A stretch of 64,000 nucleotides of DNA from Bolinopsis microptera (taxonomy: Eukaryota; Ctenophora; Tentaculata; Lobata; Bolinopsidae): assembly GCF_026151205.1 (NCBI RefSeq), contig NC_087080.1:5808797-5872796 (forward strand), in the 5' to 3' direction. Below, in pieces: positions 46,501 to 56,185 of this stretch (positions within the stretch are counted from its first letter, which is position 1; each line of letters begins with the position of its first letter). Both the position numbers and the translations under genes were made by a program. A model generated the notes under the pieces. That model searched no databases. It had not been told where the DNA came from and saw nothing but the letters and a program-made list of their open reading frames with translations.

Positions 46501-49500
46501 GAAGTTGAGTGTCCACCGACAGATTACCGAATTCCTGTGGTGTTGTCAAGGAAGGTTTTCCAGACGAATTCCGTCAAATGTCCGGGATTCGTGCCATATT
46601 TGAGGGAATGCTAATGTATTCAATGTAAAACTACGGAATTGTTTAAACATTGGGTCCAAAGAATTCCTTTTGCTTCTTAGCAATTATGTTGTGAAAATGC
46701 GGCCCGAAAATATGTTGTCCCCATATAATATGACTATGAGGAAGGCTAATGTACTCAATTTATTTCTACGGTTTAAACTTTTAGCTTTTTAGCTACTAGT
46801 TTAAACTTTTGGTCCAAGAAAACCTACTCACGCACCGCCATTCCCTTGTGAAAATGTGACTTGAAAAAAACTATCAACGCCTCTTATTTTTTCAGAAATA
46901 CTACACAATTTTTAGACAAGATTTTGGTTTTTCTTCCCTGAAAATTGGAAACGCCTAGAAACTTTCTTAATGACGTTGGGAAATGCCAGGTTATTGACTA
47001 TAAGTTCATGACACTATGATATTGTACTTCCAGTTAACGACAGGTGGAACACTGTTTTTACCGTCAACACTTATAAGTTATTGGGCTAATCACGAAGTTA
47101 CGTTGGATTTTGAATTACATTTTCCAGACTTTTATCTGGCGAGGTTCCAGTATTCTAGTAATCAAAAACTTACTAACTATTATTATTAGGAGTTTGTACC
47201 TTAGAAATAATGAATTGTCATCCGATTAGTTTACAATAACATAAACCCGCCACGCAAAGGGTTTATATAACAGATCATCCCGCGCTAGCGGGATGATCTG
47301 ATAAACACATACGAGTGCGCGCAGCGCACGAGTTTTGTGTTAATATGTAATCCCGAAGCGCCAGCTGAGGGATTACATTTATTTAGCCCTGAGCGTGAAG
47401 TGTTTATGGATTATAATTATCTCCGGCGATTTCGACAAGGGATTTATACAGAATACATAGTCTTCATCTTCAAGTCAAATCCAACAGAAACAAGAAAGCA
47501 CTCTAAAATGTAGTTGAGTCGTTGAACAGGAATTTGGTCAAAGTCATTGAAGTCACGAGCAAATCTGGATGACTGAAGCCAAGAATTAAATTTGTTTAGA
47601 GCCCAGTTGTTGACTCTAACTGTACTGTCCGGAACACGATTGGAAAGCAGTTCATCAATCTGAATGTCAAACCGATCTGTCATAGTGGAGCAATAGCTTG
47701 AACGTTAGCAGGAACAAGAGCTGGAAGGAGAGCAAGCAAAACAATACTATTTTTAGGGCACGGACAAGGGTAGCTGGCTAGTCGCCAACTTCTCACGCCA
47801 CGCGTTGGAGAAATTCCAAGAATTAGCTGCTTTGGCAACGTTCCCAGGAATTTGCGTGTAAAAGAAGTGGACGGTTACGATGTTTCATATCACGTGGTGC
47901 GCTTTCGTGTCACGTGGTATAGACTCGGCGTATGCTATTGGTGGCACGTGGTACGCACGTGACGCGCCCACGTGATCGCGCGTCTAACTGTTCTACTATT
48001 ATCGAGTTCTAATCAGCAGTAATAGTATCATTGATTATTGTAAGTCGGAGAATTGAATGATAAACATCAGTTACGACTAAAAAGCGGGCCGGGTTTATAC
48101 AAATTTCCGGGGCGGGATGATATCACCTTGAGATGTTTATCTAACAGCGGGCCGGGCTGAGTGATAATATGATCCCGCGTCGAAATCCCGGAGATATTTA
48201 TAATAATATAATGAGTATGATTATGAACCGGTGGAATATTCAACGGAAAACGAAATTATGAACATTACAATTGACCGCGTGTGAAACACTGCGGTTTAGC
48301 GGCTATTTTATTTGACGGGTCATCAAACCTGTTGCCGATATGGGTATGATATTTTGCCTGGTCATCTGATCAAGAAATTAATTAATGGGATAGTGAGTGT
48401 AGCGAACCCTCTCTATATCGCATTAAAACAAACAAAGAGGGCCTTTTATCGTATATAATTATCTGGGAGGGCTAATTCATATTATTATTTATTGACTACT
48501 AGCGTAACTATAATTTTTCTGCATAAATGCCATAAAGTTTTATTTTATTTATTATTATTCATTTACTATTCCATATATTTTTTTCCCTAATAAGAGCATT
48601 TTTACTTCGCAGTAACCGGGATAAATATAATTTTACACAGAATACATTACAACAATGCGACTCATAAACAATACTCCAATCCGGATTTTACACCATATTT
48701 ACTATTCTATATTGACACAGTTTTATTTAATTTATTTATTTATTATTATTTATTTACTATATTGACAGGTAACGATAGTTACGTGCCGAGAGGAATGCAG
48801 ACCTTGAACAACCCAACCAAACAGAAGCTTGTTCAAACACAGCCAGTAGGGGACAGAGATACCGGGTGCATGGCTACAAGCTGGGACATGTACGATACGT
48901 ATAAAGCGCTGGAGGAAGCTAGCAAGGGGTCCGGGGATGGAGGTGAGTACTGGGATATTATATCATATTAAGAAATAAATCCTTGTGTTTGCCTAGTTAC
49001 TTTCAACTTTTAACTAAAATAGAAGAAGTTATATAATACGACAAAATTTTAACTTTGACCTGGTTATGCTGGGAACTGAAAGGAAACAACTTATTCAAAG
49101 TCAAACAAGAGAACAAGATAGTAAAGGTCCGTCATACTAGGAGTCAGGACACCACCCATAGACTCACAGAGTCTTAATACAGTAAAACTAATTTGTCGCC
49201 AGCTAAAAGAGCAAAGATAAAGTAACCATCGCATTTCTAACGCCGTCTGGTGGACTTATAATGTTATTGTGACCATTAAATAAAGGCTATACGAAAAGCA
49301 ATGTCGGCTCATTTCAAATGTGACAACTATTATACTAGGCAACACGTTTTGAACCTAAGCTTAGAAGATCTGCAAGGTTCAAGGACAATCCCGGACCGCT
49401 CGAACAATTAGCAAATTGGTTGAGTAATCAAAACAGTAGAGGTAGATGGTTTCACATACCGTTCTATGATATTTTCTTCCGGCGTTAGCTCACCGGAAGG

Positions 49501-52500
49501 TAATTGTTGTAACCAATTTTTATGCCACCTTGGATAAAACTTATGCGAATTTATCAGGTGACTTTATCTTTAATTTCGACTAGCCTAGAGTGATTTGTTT
49601 GAACTCATGAAATTAAATATGTTTGAAAATTTACTGATTACCAGAAAAAATGTTGACCTATTTTGATCCTATAAAGGGTGTTTTAGATATTGAATTTGTT
49701 CTTCTAAAATGTATCCTACTTGCTAACAAATGGACCTTTAAATGCGGAAGTGTCACATATGACTCCAGCCCAGACAAACCAAGATACGTGACAAACTACA
49801 AATCAACCGCGCCATGTCGTGACCTCCAACAACAGCATATAATGTCAATGAGAACATGATTCCACCTGAGGTGTTACATACTGTCACGTGACAACACACG
49901 TGACATGTAGCTGTAGTTAGGGTCTTACATACTATGCGACCAACTATTCAGCTACTGCAACTGTACTAATGGTTATCCGACATGTGGCCTGACATAACCT
50001 CTTTAATGCCTCACACCCCTCCTCTGTAGTACGTACAATTACATAACATCTTAGTATCCCCAGTCTGCGGTCTGTGTTCTTCTAAATGAGGGTAAATTTA
50101 CACAGCCTCAGTTGTGTAAGGGCTTCTTAAACACCTTCTTATCCGCCCTGATCTACAGTCCGTCCGACTCAGCGACAACATGCCTTTTAATTACATATCT
50201 CTTAGCGTTGAGATTTTATCTTAATTTTCGTAGTCAAACTGACTTGAGAATTCCTTAGTATTGCGTCCACTAATCAACCACGATTTGCTCGACTGTTCTA
50301 GAATGAATACGTACACTTCCACTTATGTATTCCACTCTCAAATATTCAAATAGTTTAATTTGCCATCCCATTTTTCATTTGTCAGCTCATTATTATATCT
50401 GTTGTCAGTTGTAAAATCACTAAACACGCCTCAACGCCTCCACCCATTAAATCACCACCCAATATATAACTAGAACCCTCACTCCTCCCAGATAACGACG
50501 ATGACGAAATACTGGGCGAGGTAGTAAAGCCTGACAAGAAGGGTGAGAAAGGGGCGGCGTCACAAGGCCAAAATGGGGCTGCACTTCCTGCTGGAGTTGG
50601 GGAGAGTACCAGTACGGGTAACGAGAGTAGCAGACTTAGCGTCAGCGTGATGACGGAGAGCTCTGTAGCCATGGACGACAAGCAACCTGCGCAAGGGGTA
50701 CTGTCATGCTTACATTTAACACTGTGTTAATATCGTACTAATTCCGTTAAACATGTTGATAGGTTTATAATTATTATCAGTTTAGTTTAATTTACTTTTA
50801 AGAATTAGAATAAGGTTTAACTTTGATAACGACTTCATAGGACCTAACTGTTGAGTTGACAGTGTCAAGTTGACACTGTCAACTAATTATAGTTATGCTG
50901 ATTGTCATAACTTTAGTAATAGCTGAGTCGACTGTCTTTTGAACTTTTCACGCCTAGTAAAGTTAAACATGTTGTGCATAAAATTTATCTAATACCGCAT
51001 AATCCAAAAAGCATATAATCTATTTGGTACAAATAAATTTATAACAAAAAAATCACTTGTGTTTAATCCGATCGCGGAAAAAACCGGAGACTGCAGAACG
51101 AGAGAGCTATCATGTAAAAACTAGGGCCTATTGGTCAAGTGGTTTAACCTCATCGCTTGAGAGTGGAGATTCTATAAAATCCTCCACGCAAGGTGATATT
51201 TATTTCCATACTCGCTAACATCCCCTTTCTACCTCAGAACAACGTCAAATCTCAAGAAGTATCAGCAGAAGAAGAAGCAAGAACAGCCGAGAACATTCTC
51301 AACTCACCCTCTCTGGCAGCTAACCTGTGTATCATGGAGAGGGTCGTTACCAGGAACATATACCAGGGTAAACAGGCTCTGTACAGGAGTATGAAGATAT
51401 TACCTGACCCTGACTCTGGTGATAGCAAGGTTTGAGTCATTATCTCATTATCTTTTAATTGGTTAATTAAGTATTTATCTGTGGACACAGTCGTGTGGAG
51501 ATTTCTCGGGAGATGGTATGGTTATATGGTAATTAATCAGTTGTAGTACTAGAAGTGTAATAAGGTGTTAGATATAGTGTTAGTATAGCGTTAAATACGT
51601 CAGAAAAGAATTAAGCCGTGACTCATGCTTTCTTGTCTACTTCTGAGTAAATAGACGTAAATTTAGTCTGTGAGCAGATAGTTTAGATGGTAGTTAGATT
51701 GTCATACAGGAGAGCGGCTGTTAGTCTGCAATGGGTGGAGTTTTGTTGCGTCATCCCTAAAATACAAAAGCTGAGATTGTTTATCAGAACATTACATATA
51801 ATATTATACGCCATGGGTCATGTGACCCATAGCTTTGTGGCTGAGTGTCTAGCCATAGTCTGCGAACAAAAAAAGAGACAGACCCAGTCGAACAGAAAGT
51901 GATTTAGACTACCGTATTTTAGACTATTAGTATTGTCGTTTTACTTTTAGAGAGAGCTTCAGCCAGTTTCACTAGACTCGTCGCTACAGACACGTTCATT
52001 AGAACTGTCTTCTTGTGCAACTGCACAAAAACAGCTGATTTAGCGGAGATTTGTGATGTGCCAAGGATAGATCAGTATCGTCTGCTGTCAAATCGAGAAA
52101 CTGGTAGATAGAGATACATACGGAAAAGAGACTTTTGGTGGTTTCAGTGCTAGCCTACGTGCTTGCACAGAGCTTTAACTTGTTAAAGTTGTTGATATGG
52201 AGTCCAAGACCTGTCAAGGAGCAGTAGTCTTGGTTCCTCGGAATACTGAGAAACATGGAACTGTGACATTTTTTCTCCAGAATCCAGATCATATCTTAAC
52301 GACAGCTACTGCAGGATATCCGATTTTATTTTTAGAGTATATTATTCAACATGTGTTTGAAAGATTCGCTGTCAGCCCTCTAAATTCTAGCATTCTAGAG
52401 AATAAATCTCAAAATATCTGGAATTCCCTGAGCTGAGATTAAACCATGAACTTTCCAGGAGGAAGCTGACCTATCAGTTCTGGGTCCGAACGTTGAGCGA

Positions 52501-55500
52501 CTCTGGACTTATGGCGGAGTTCTTACCAAGTCCCACAACATCAGTTGTATGACATGGAATAAGAAGAATTATGATATCCTGGCAGTTGGCTACGGGGAAT
52601 ACGGGTTCACTAACCAAAAATCTGGTAAGTTTTTCCGCTGGTATGGAATTTGTTAACAGTAGATTATAATATTATGAAACTGAATTTTGTCTATTTACCA
52701 GGTTTAAACAATTAGCAACAGTTCTGGAATCCTGAACATGTTAAATGTTGCTAATTGTTGTTGCTAAATTCAGAATCTGGATATTAAAAGAAACCACACT
52801 GGGACCTAAAGGTATCTCCCTCCCAGTAACTCAAATCTCCCTTAACAGGTATGGCATGTTGCTGGTCCATCAAGAACCCCGAGTACCCAGAGAGAGTCTA
52901 CAAGACCTCCTCCGGTATCACTGCACTGGACTTCTCTCTCCAGAACCCCAACTTACTGGCAGTGGGCATGTATAATGGTACTATTGCTGTGTATAATGTC
53001 CGCTTCAGCTCTCAGCTCGCCGTAAGTCTAGAATTTTTATTTTCTAGTCAAAGTGGGCTTTAATTTTGAACAGAAACTTATACATACTTCGCTTATTTGA
53101 ACTCCTATTATTATTAGCTTAGATCTGCGTTACTTCTTCCTGATTTCAATAATAATAAATCAACCCCATTTTCATCCTCTCTGTAGATTCTGGACAGTAA
53201 TGAGACGCCTAGTAACCATCTGGGACCTGTTTGGGAGATAAAGTGGATAGAACGGGAGTACCATGCTGGGGAGGAGAGATCGGAGAATATTATTACTTCT
53301 AGTACCGACGGTAAATAGATTTAAACTATTCCCATTATTTTCCGAGCATCTGAAGGTACCTCTAATTACCAAATGATGGAGTAGTTCGCTGTTTATTAGT
53401 CTCATGATTGAAATACTGATAGTTGGATAATAACCGGTTGGAAGAGACAAGGACAAATGAAACAAGAAGTTAGGAATGTAGGCAAATTTTCGGCGTCAAT
53501 GCCATCTTCAGGCTCAAATTATTTGTTATATAGTAGTGTTGAAAGTATTTAAAGTTTTAACGCCGTTGACGCCGAAAATTTGCCTACATTCCTAACTTCC
53601 TGTTACATTTGTCCTTGTCTCCTCCAACCGGATATTATCCAACTATCACTATCAGTATACCTCTAATTACCGTTAATAGTAATATCTACAGAAAGTTAAG
53701 TCTTCTTTCCTTATTCTAAACGTTTCACTTGCAGGCAAGGTGACACAATGGATGATCAGGAAAGGGTTTGAAAGTGTAGACCTGATGAAATTGAAGAGGA
53801 TCGGGAAGAAGACCACTCCTGAACAAAAAGACGCGCAAGCACAGAACCAGCAGGGAGAGGGTGATGCTGGCAAGGCTGGTCAGAAGATGAGGGGGGAAGC
53901 ATTCATCTCTAGATTTGCTGGTTAGTCTTATTCGTTAGTAACGAAGCATAGTCCTGTTGAATGAAACTTTGTTCTTATTCTTTGTTAACTTATTGGAGTC
54001 AGCGAAAAAAATGTTCGAAATATAGGTATGATTACCGATACAAATTTTGTATTTGCCATTTCAAAAATGAACCTCCAGGCGATGCTATATTTCTTTTCCT
54101 CAACTTGTATTCCCATATCAGGAGGCCTAGGTTTTGACTTCTACCCGAAGAACAACAACATATACTTGGTTGCAACAGAGGAGGGATTCATACACAAGTG
54201 TAGTTGTTCTTACAACGAGCAGTACTTACAGACCTACACGGGACACACTGGTAAGTTTTGTTTTTAATCCAAATTTTGGTTCTTATCGGGTGACCGACAA
54301 ATATTGTTTCAGTTTACCCTGTCAAGGAAAAGTCTCAACCCTGTGAAGTTGTCCAGCAGCTGTAATATTTCTAAGTTATCATGATGCTCCTAATGCTTTA
54401 ACGAAGGGAATAAGAGAGCTTAACGACGAAGAAGCACTTTTCTAATATCTACCCCACCCAGGACCTGTGTACAAAGTGAAGTGGTCTCCATTTGTCAGGA
54501 CTGTTTCCTGACTTGTGGTTCAGACTGGACTATCCGACTGTGGCACTCTGACATAACTAAACCAGTCCTTACGTTCGTGTCCTCTACCAAGAGTGTTAAC
54601 GATATCTGCTGGAGTAATGTCTGTGCAACTGTCTTCGGGGCTGTCAGCGATAACAGGTAGGGGGATAGTGGTGCTAGCTGTGGCAGTTCGGAAGTCATGG
54701 GAACACCATAACACATAACATGACATAAATATTCTTTTCATCAGCTCGATAGAGTCAGTTAATCAAAGGATATTTTCTCTCTCTTCTGTGATCTAACTTG
54801 AAGCATTTCAGGATAGAGATATGGGATCTGAGGGCGACTAACCTAGATCCAGTGATAATATCTAGTGTATCTGACCCTGAAACCAGACTCTCAACATTCC
54901 TCTTCTCCGAGGTTTACAAAATTCACAAATTTCTACATAACACATTAACACTTCATACTACACTTAAAATGTTTGGATCTTTTTACATTTGAGCACTTGC
55001 TCCACTTAATTCTCATTTCTCTCTAAATGTTTCCGTTTGTCATATAACGCTCTATACAGAACAAAACGGATATTAAGTACAAACTCAAAGGCCCTTTTCC
55101 TCCGTTGAAAAGTCTCCTCCTCCATGTCCCTTAAAACCAAACCTTCCCAGGGCTCGAGTACTCTACTGGTGGGAGATAGCAGTGGTCACGTTACGGTGTA
55201 CCAGCTACGGAACATATCAGATGCCTCCACTACTCACATCCAGACTTTAAGAGACATCGTGCAACCCATACCAACCTCTCAGAGTATGAGTCTCTCCGCT
55301 ACTTCCATTACCAGGTACGCGAGTAACAATACGTTTATCTTAGGCGGGGTTAAAGCTATTGATGATTCATTATCTATTATTATTAGGCAAGGAGGGAGAG
55401 ATATCTAGATATGACCAATTTACACCAATAAGTTAAAATGAATATTAGATTGTTCAGGTTGTGATCAATTTCAACTTTCATTCTCTTTTGCAACTAAATC

Positions 55501-55530
55501 AATATTCCCTTCAGTCAACCAGATCGTTGA
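40502..55530 (+). CDS. DNAI4: DNAI4/WDR78-like axonemal dynein intermediate chain with one apparent frameshift
   Basis: Eighteen exons with GT/AG borders: 40502-40574, 41009-41121, 42045-42167, 42392-42536, 44502-44572, 45760-45898, 48769-48942, 50492-50697, 51238-51429, 52459-52624, 52849-53021, 53187-53310, 53735-53920, 54122-54250, 54462-54656, 54812-54911, 55151-55314, 55515-55530. About 829 residues, close to the vertebrate length. The N-terminal half carries VFDEDGNDVTPAPL, KIVLTET and ILNSPSLAANLCIMERVV. The C-terminal half is a WD40 propeller: ERLWTYGGVLTKSHNISCM, GMACCWSIKNPEYPERVY and LLAVGMYNGTIAVYNVR. The family is an axonemal dynein intermediate-chain-type WD protein needed for arm assembly. 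In exon 15 one T is missing from the run at 54491-54493, which produces TGA soon after. Restoring the frame is required to match exon 16. All other exons are intact, so a sequencing slip is more likely than a dead gene. Confidence 0.9.
41980..42044 (+). repeat. Polypyrimidine tandem run before DNAI4 exon 3
   Basis: Repeated CCCCTCATTA and CCCCTCTTTA words precede the acceptor CTAG at 42041-42044. It is an expanded polypyrimidine tract and an intron-length polymorphism candidate. Confidence 0.7.
43240..43530 (-). pseudogene. Penelope-like element GIY-YIG endonuclease remnant
   Basis: Minus-strand frame ending with TAG at 43240-43242. It reads RVGEHLRYATYPATPSNVSQ, then AFAIHYSSCHEGLNPSLEVD, ILRIEPNTVRRKIFEAMFI and NLNPTINKREELDTIKRFI. 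This is the C-terminal half of the GIY-YIG nuclease found at the end of Penelope-like retroelement proteins: R-x(2)-EH, a His pair, the RRKIFEA catalytic-Glu region and LNPTIN. Upstream, after an exact 16-bp duplication (43485-43516), the sequence continues as SRKVHA in another frame, then meets a stop. No reverse transcriptase part is visible nearby. It lies in DNAI4 intron 4, antisense. Confidence 0.75.
43605..44425. repeat. Diverged duplication of a ~340-bp segment
   Basis: 43605-43945 and 44080-44425 share landmarks in the same order: CACCAAACAAATT, AAGTGCTAATA, CTGAAATTCCTTTATTCAGA, then a GGTTCT phrase, ACATGATCTCA and AAATTCAACATAATT. By eye they are about 70-75 percent alike. They flank about 130 bp of unrelated sequence. 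Confidence 0.75.
44586..44726 (+). repeat. Recent tandem duplication, 64-bp copies, 77-bp period
   Basis: The word beginning TATATGTTACATAAG and ending GGACGAGGTGAAG occurs at 44586-44649 and 44663-44726 with a single difference. Near-identity implies a recent event. It starts 14 bp after the DNAI4 exon 5 donor. Confidence 0.9.
47265..47375. repeat. Row of three inverted repeats
   Basis: First, a hairpin at 47271-47300 with perfect 13-bp arms CAGATCATCCCGC and GCGGGATGATCTG and a 4-base loop. Second, GTGCGC/GCGCAC near 47315-47329. Third, GTAATCCC/GGGATTAC at about 47347-47376. Such stacked stems are typical of element ends. Confidence 0.7.
47444..47683 (-). pseudogene. Crypton-like tyrosine recombinase N-terminal fragment
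   Basis: A 79-residue frame: MTDRFDIQIDELLSNRVPDS, then TVRVNNWALNKFNSWLQ and LNYILECFLVSVG. The pattern of Thr/Val, then W-A-hydrophobic-F-x-x-W, a spacer, then L-x-x-x-L-x-x-F-hydrophobic-V-S-V matches the N-terminal core-binding region of Crypton-type tyrosine recombinases and host proteins derived from them. The catalytic domain is absent. It lies between the palindrome row at 47265-47375 and the inverted repeat at 48085-48205, so all three may be one element. Confidence 0.42.
47891..47974. promoter_or_regulatory. Cluster of five CACGTG E-boxes
   Basis: CACGTG occurs at 47891, 47911, 47945, 47956 and 47969, that is five in 84 bp, three of them as CACGTGGT. These are canonical sites for bHLH factors of the USF/MITF/CLOCK type. 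They lie inside repeat-like sequence in DNAI4 intron 6, so function is unproven. Confidence 0.5.
48085..48205. repeat. Imperfect inverted repeat with GCGGGCCGGG words
   Basis: GCGGGCCGGG occurs at about 48085 and 48149. The left part (TTTCCGGGGCGGGATGATAT) is roughly the reverse of the right part (ATGATCCCGCGTCGAAATCC). It echoes the GCGGGATGATCTG arm at 47288-47300. Confidence 0.55.
48943..50491 (+). other. DNAI4 intron 7
   Basis: No gene seen. A CACGTG-containing near-palindrome (GTCACGTGACAACACACGTG) lies near 49884-49903. Confidence 0.45.
50854..50884. repeat. Perfect 31-bp palindrome
   Basis: AGTTGACAGTGTCAA, one G, then TTGACACTGTCAACT: 15-bp perfect arms in DNAI4 intron 8. Confidence 0.85.
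51430..52458 (+). other. DNAI4 intron 9
   Basis: No coding or RNA feature seen. A short palindrome ATGGGTCATGTGACCCAT lies at about 51812-51829. The 52197-52436 frame has no recognisable motif and is not needed by the gene model. Confidence 0.45.
53413..53658. mobile_element. Long-hairpin foldback element in DNAI4 intron 12
   Basis: The left arm starts ATACTGATAGTTGGATAATA and runs through AACCGGTTGGA, GACAAGGACAAATG and GAAGTTAGGAATGTAGGCAA to TTTTCGGCGTCAA. The right arm returns the same in reverse, ending CTATCAGTAT. The arms are about 90-95 bp with few differences and the loop about 50 bp. Read on the minus strand, the left arm and loop contain CTGAAGA, a GGC/GCC stem and GAAAA, a hammerhead-like arrangement. 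Confidence 0.85.
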
Positions 55531-55540
55531 TGTGGTTGGT

Positions 55541-55797
55541 GTGGATGCAGAAAGATAACCAAGAACAACAATCCAGAGACTTCCTCCAAACTCTCAGTAC
55601 GGCGAAATGAACAAACAATAAGCCTGATAACGAGATTTACTGAACAATTGGACGATTTCAAAAGACGATGTGATCGGGGCTGGAGCGAAGTCGTTTTTTG
55701 GATGGGCAACACAGTTGTTATCATATAGTCGCTGTTGTCAGTTATGGTCGTTTAATTGCTGTGTTGCCCAATGAAAAAATATTCTGCATCTACACGG
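55541..55797. repeat. Inverted-repeat element right after the DNAI4 stop
   Basis: The outer pair is GTGGATGCAGAA (about 55541) and TTCTGCATCTACAC (about 55782). The inner perfect pair is TGGGCAACACAG (55703-55714) and CTGTGTTGCCCA (55759-55770). It begins about 10 bp after the DNAI4 stop codon, so it probably forms part of the 3' untranslated region. Confidence 0.6.
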
Positions 55798-56185
55798 GTG
55801 ATCATTCTTCATAGTGTCAGTAAGACTTTTATTATCTGTATAAAGAACTTGTAAATTTGTAACAGGACAAAGTATAATGTATTTAATTTTACATTGCAAT
55901 TATTTTTCATTCAAACTTTAGAGTTATTAAGTTGGTTGCATTACATTTGTTTACTCAGAAACTATAAAAGAAAACTAGTCACTTTCTCTTCATAAATTTG
56001 TATCGCAAAAATCTGGATAATTTGGTTAAATCTATTTCGAACCATTTTATGAAAAACGAAATTGTTTGTGCTTGTCATTAAAATTACAACCAAAATAAAA
56101 AGACACGTGACCGTCGAGTTCACATAGGGGCCATTTGGATCACGTCGTGACCCGGGACCCCCATTGTCGTAATTTCACCTGTAGC

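Larger units (their letters stand above)
45899..48768 (+). other. DNAI4 intron 6
   Basis: Holds the tyrosine-recombinase-like fragment (47444-47683) with the palindromes around it and a CACGTG cluster. A perfect 10-bp-arm palindrome, CTGTGGGTCACTGACCCAC plus AG, lies at about 46370-46390. The last part (48480-48768) is a TTTATT-rich tract before the exon 7 acceptor. Confidence 0.5.

Noticed and set aside
51124..51192. tRNA-like stretch (TTGGTCAAGTGG with a TTGA-containing loop)
   Set aside because: Box A is acceptable but box B (AGATTCTATAAAATCC) is degenerate and the acceptor ends do not pair; at most a decayed tRNA or SINE head.
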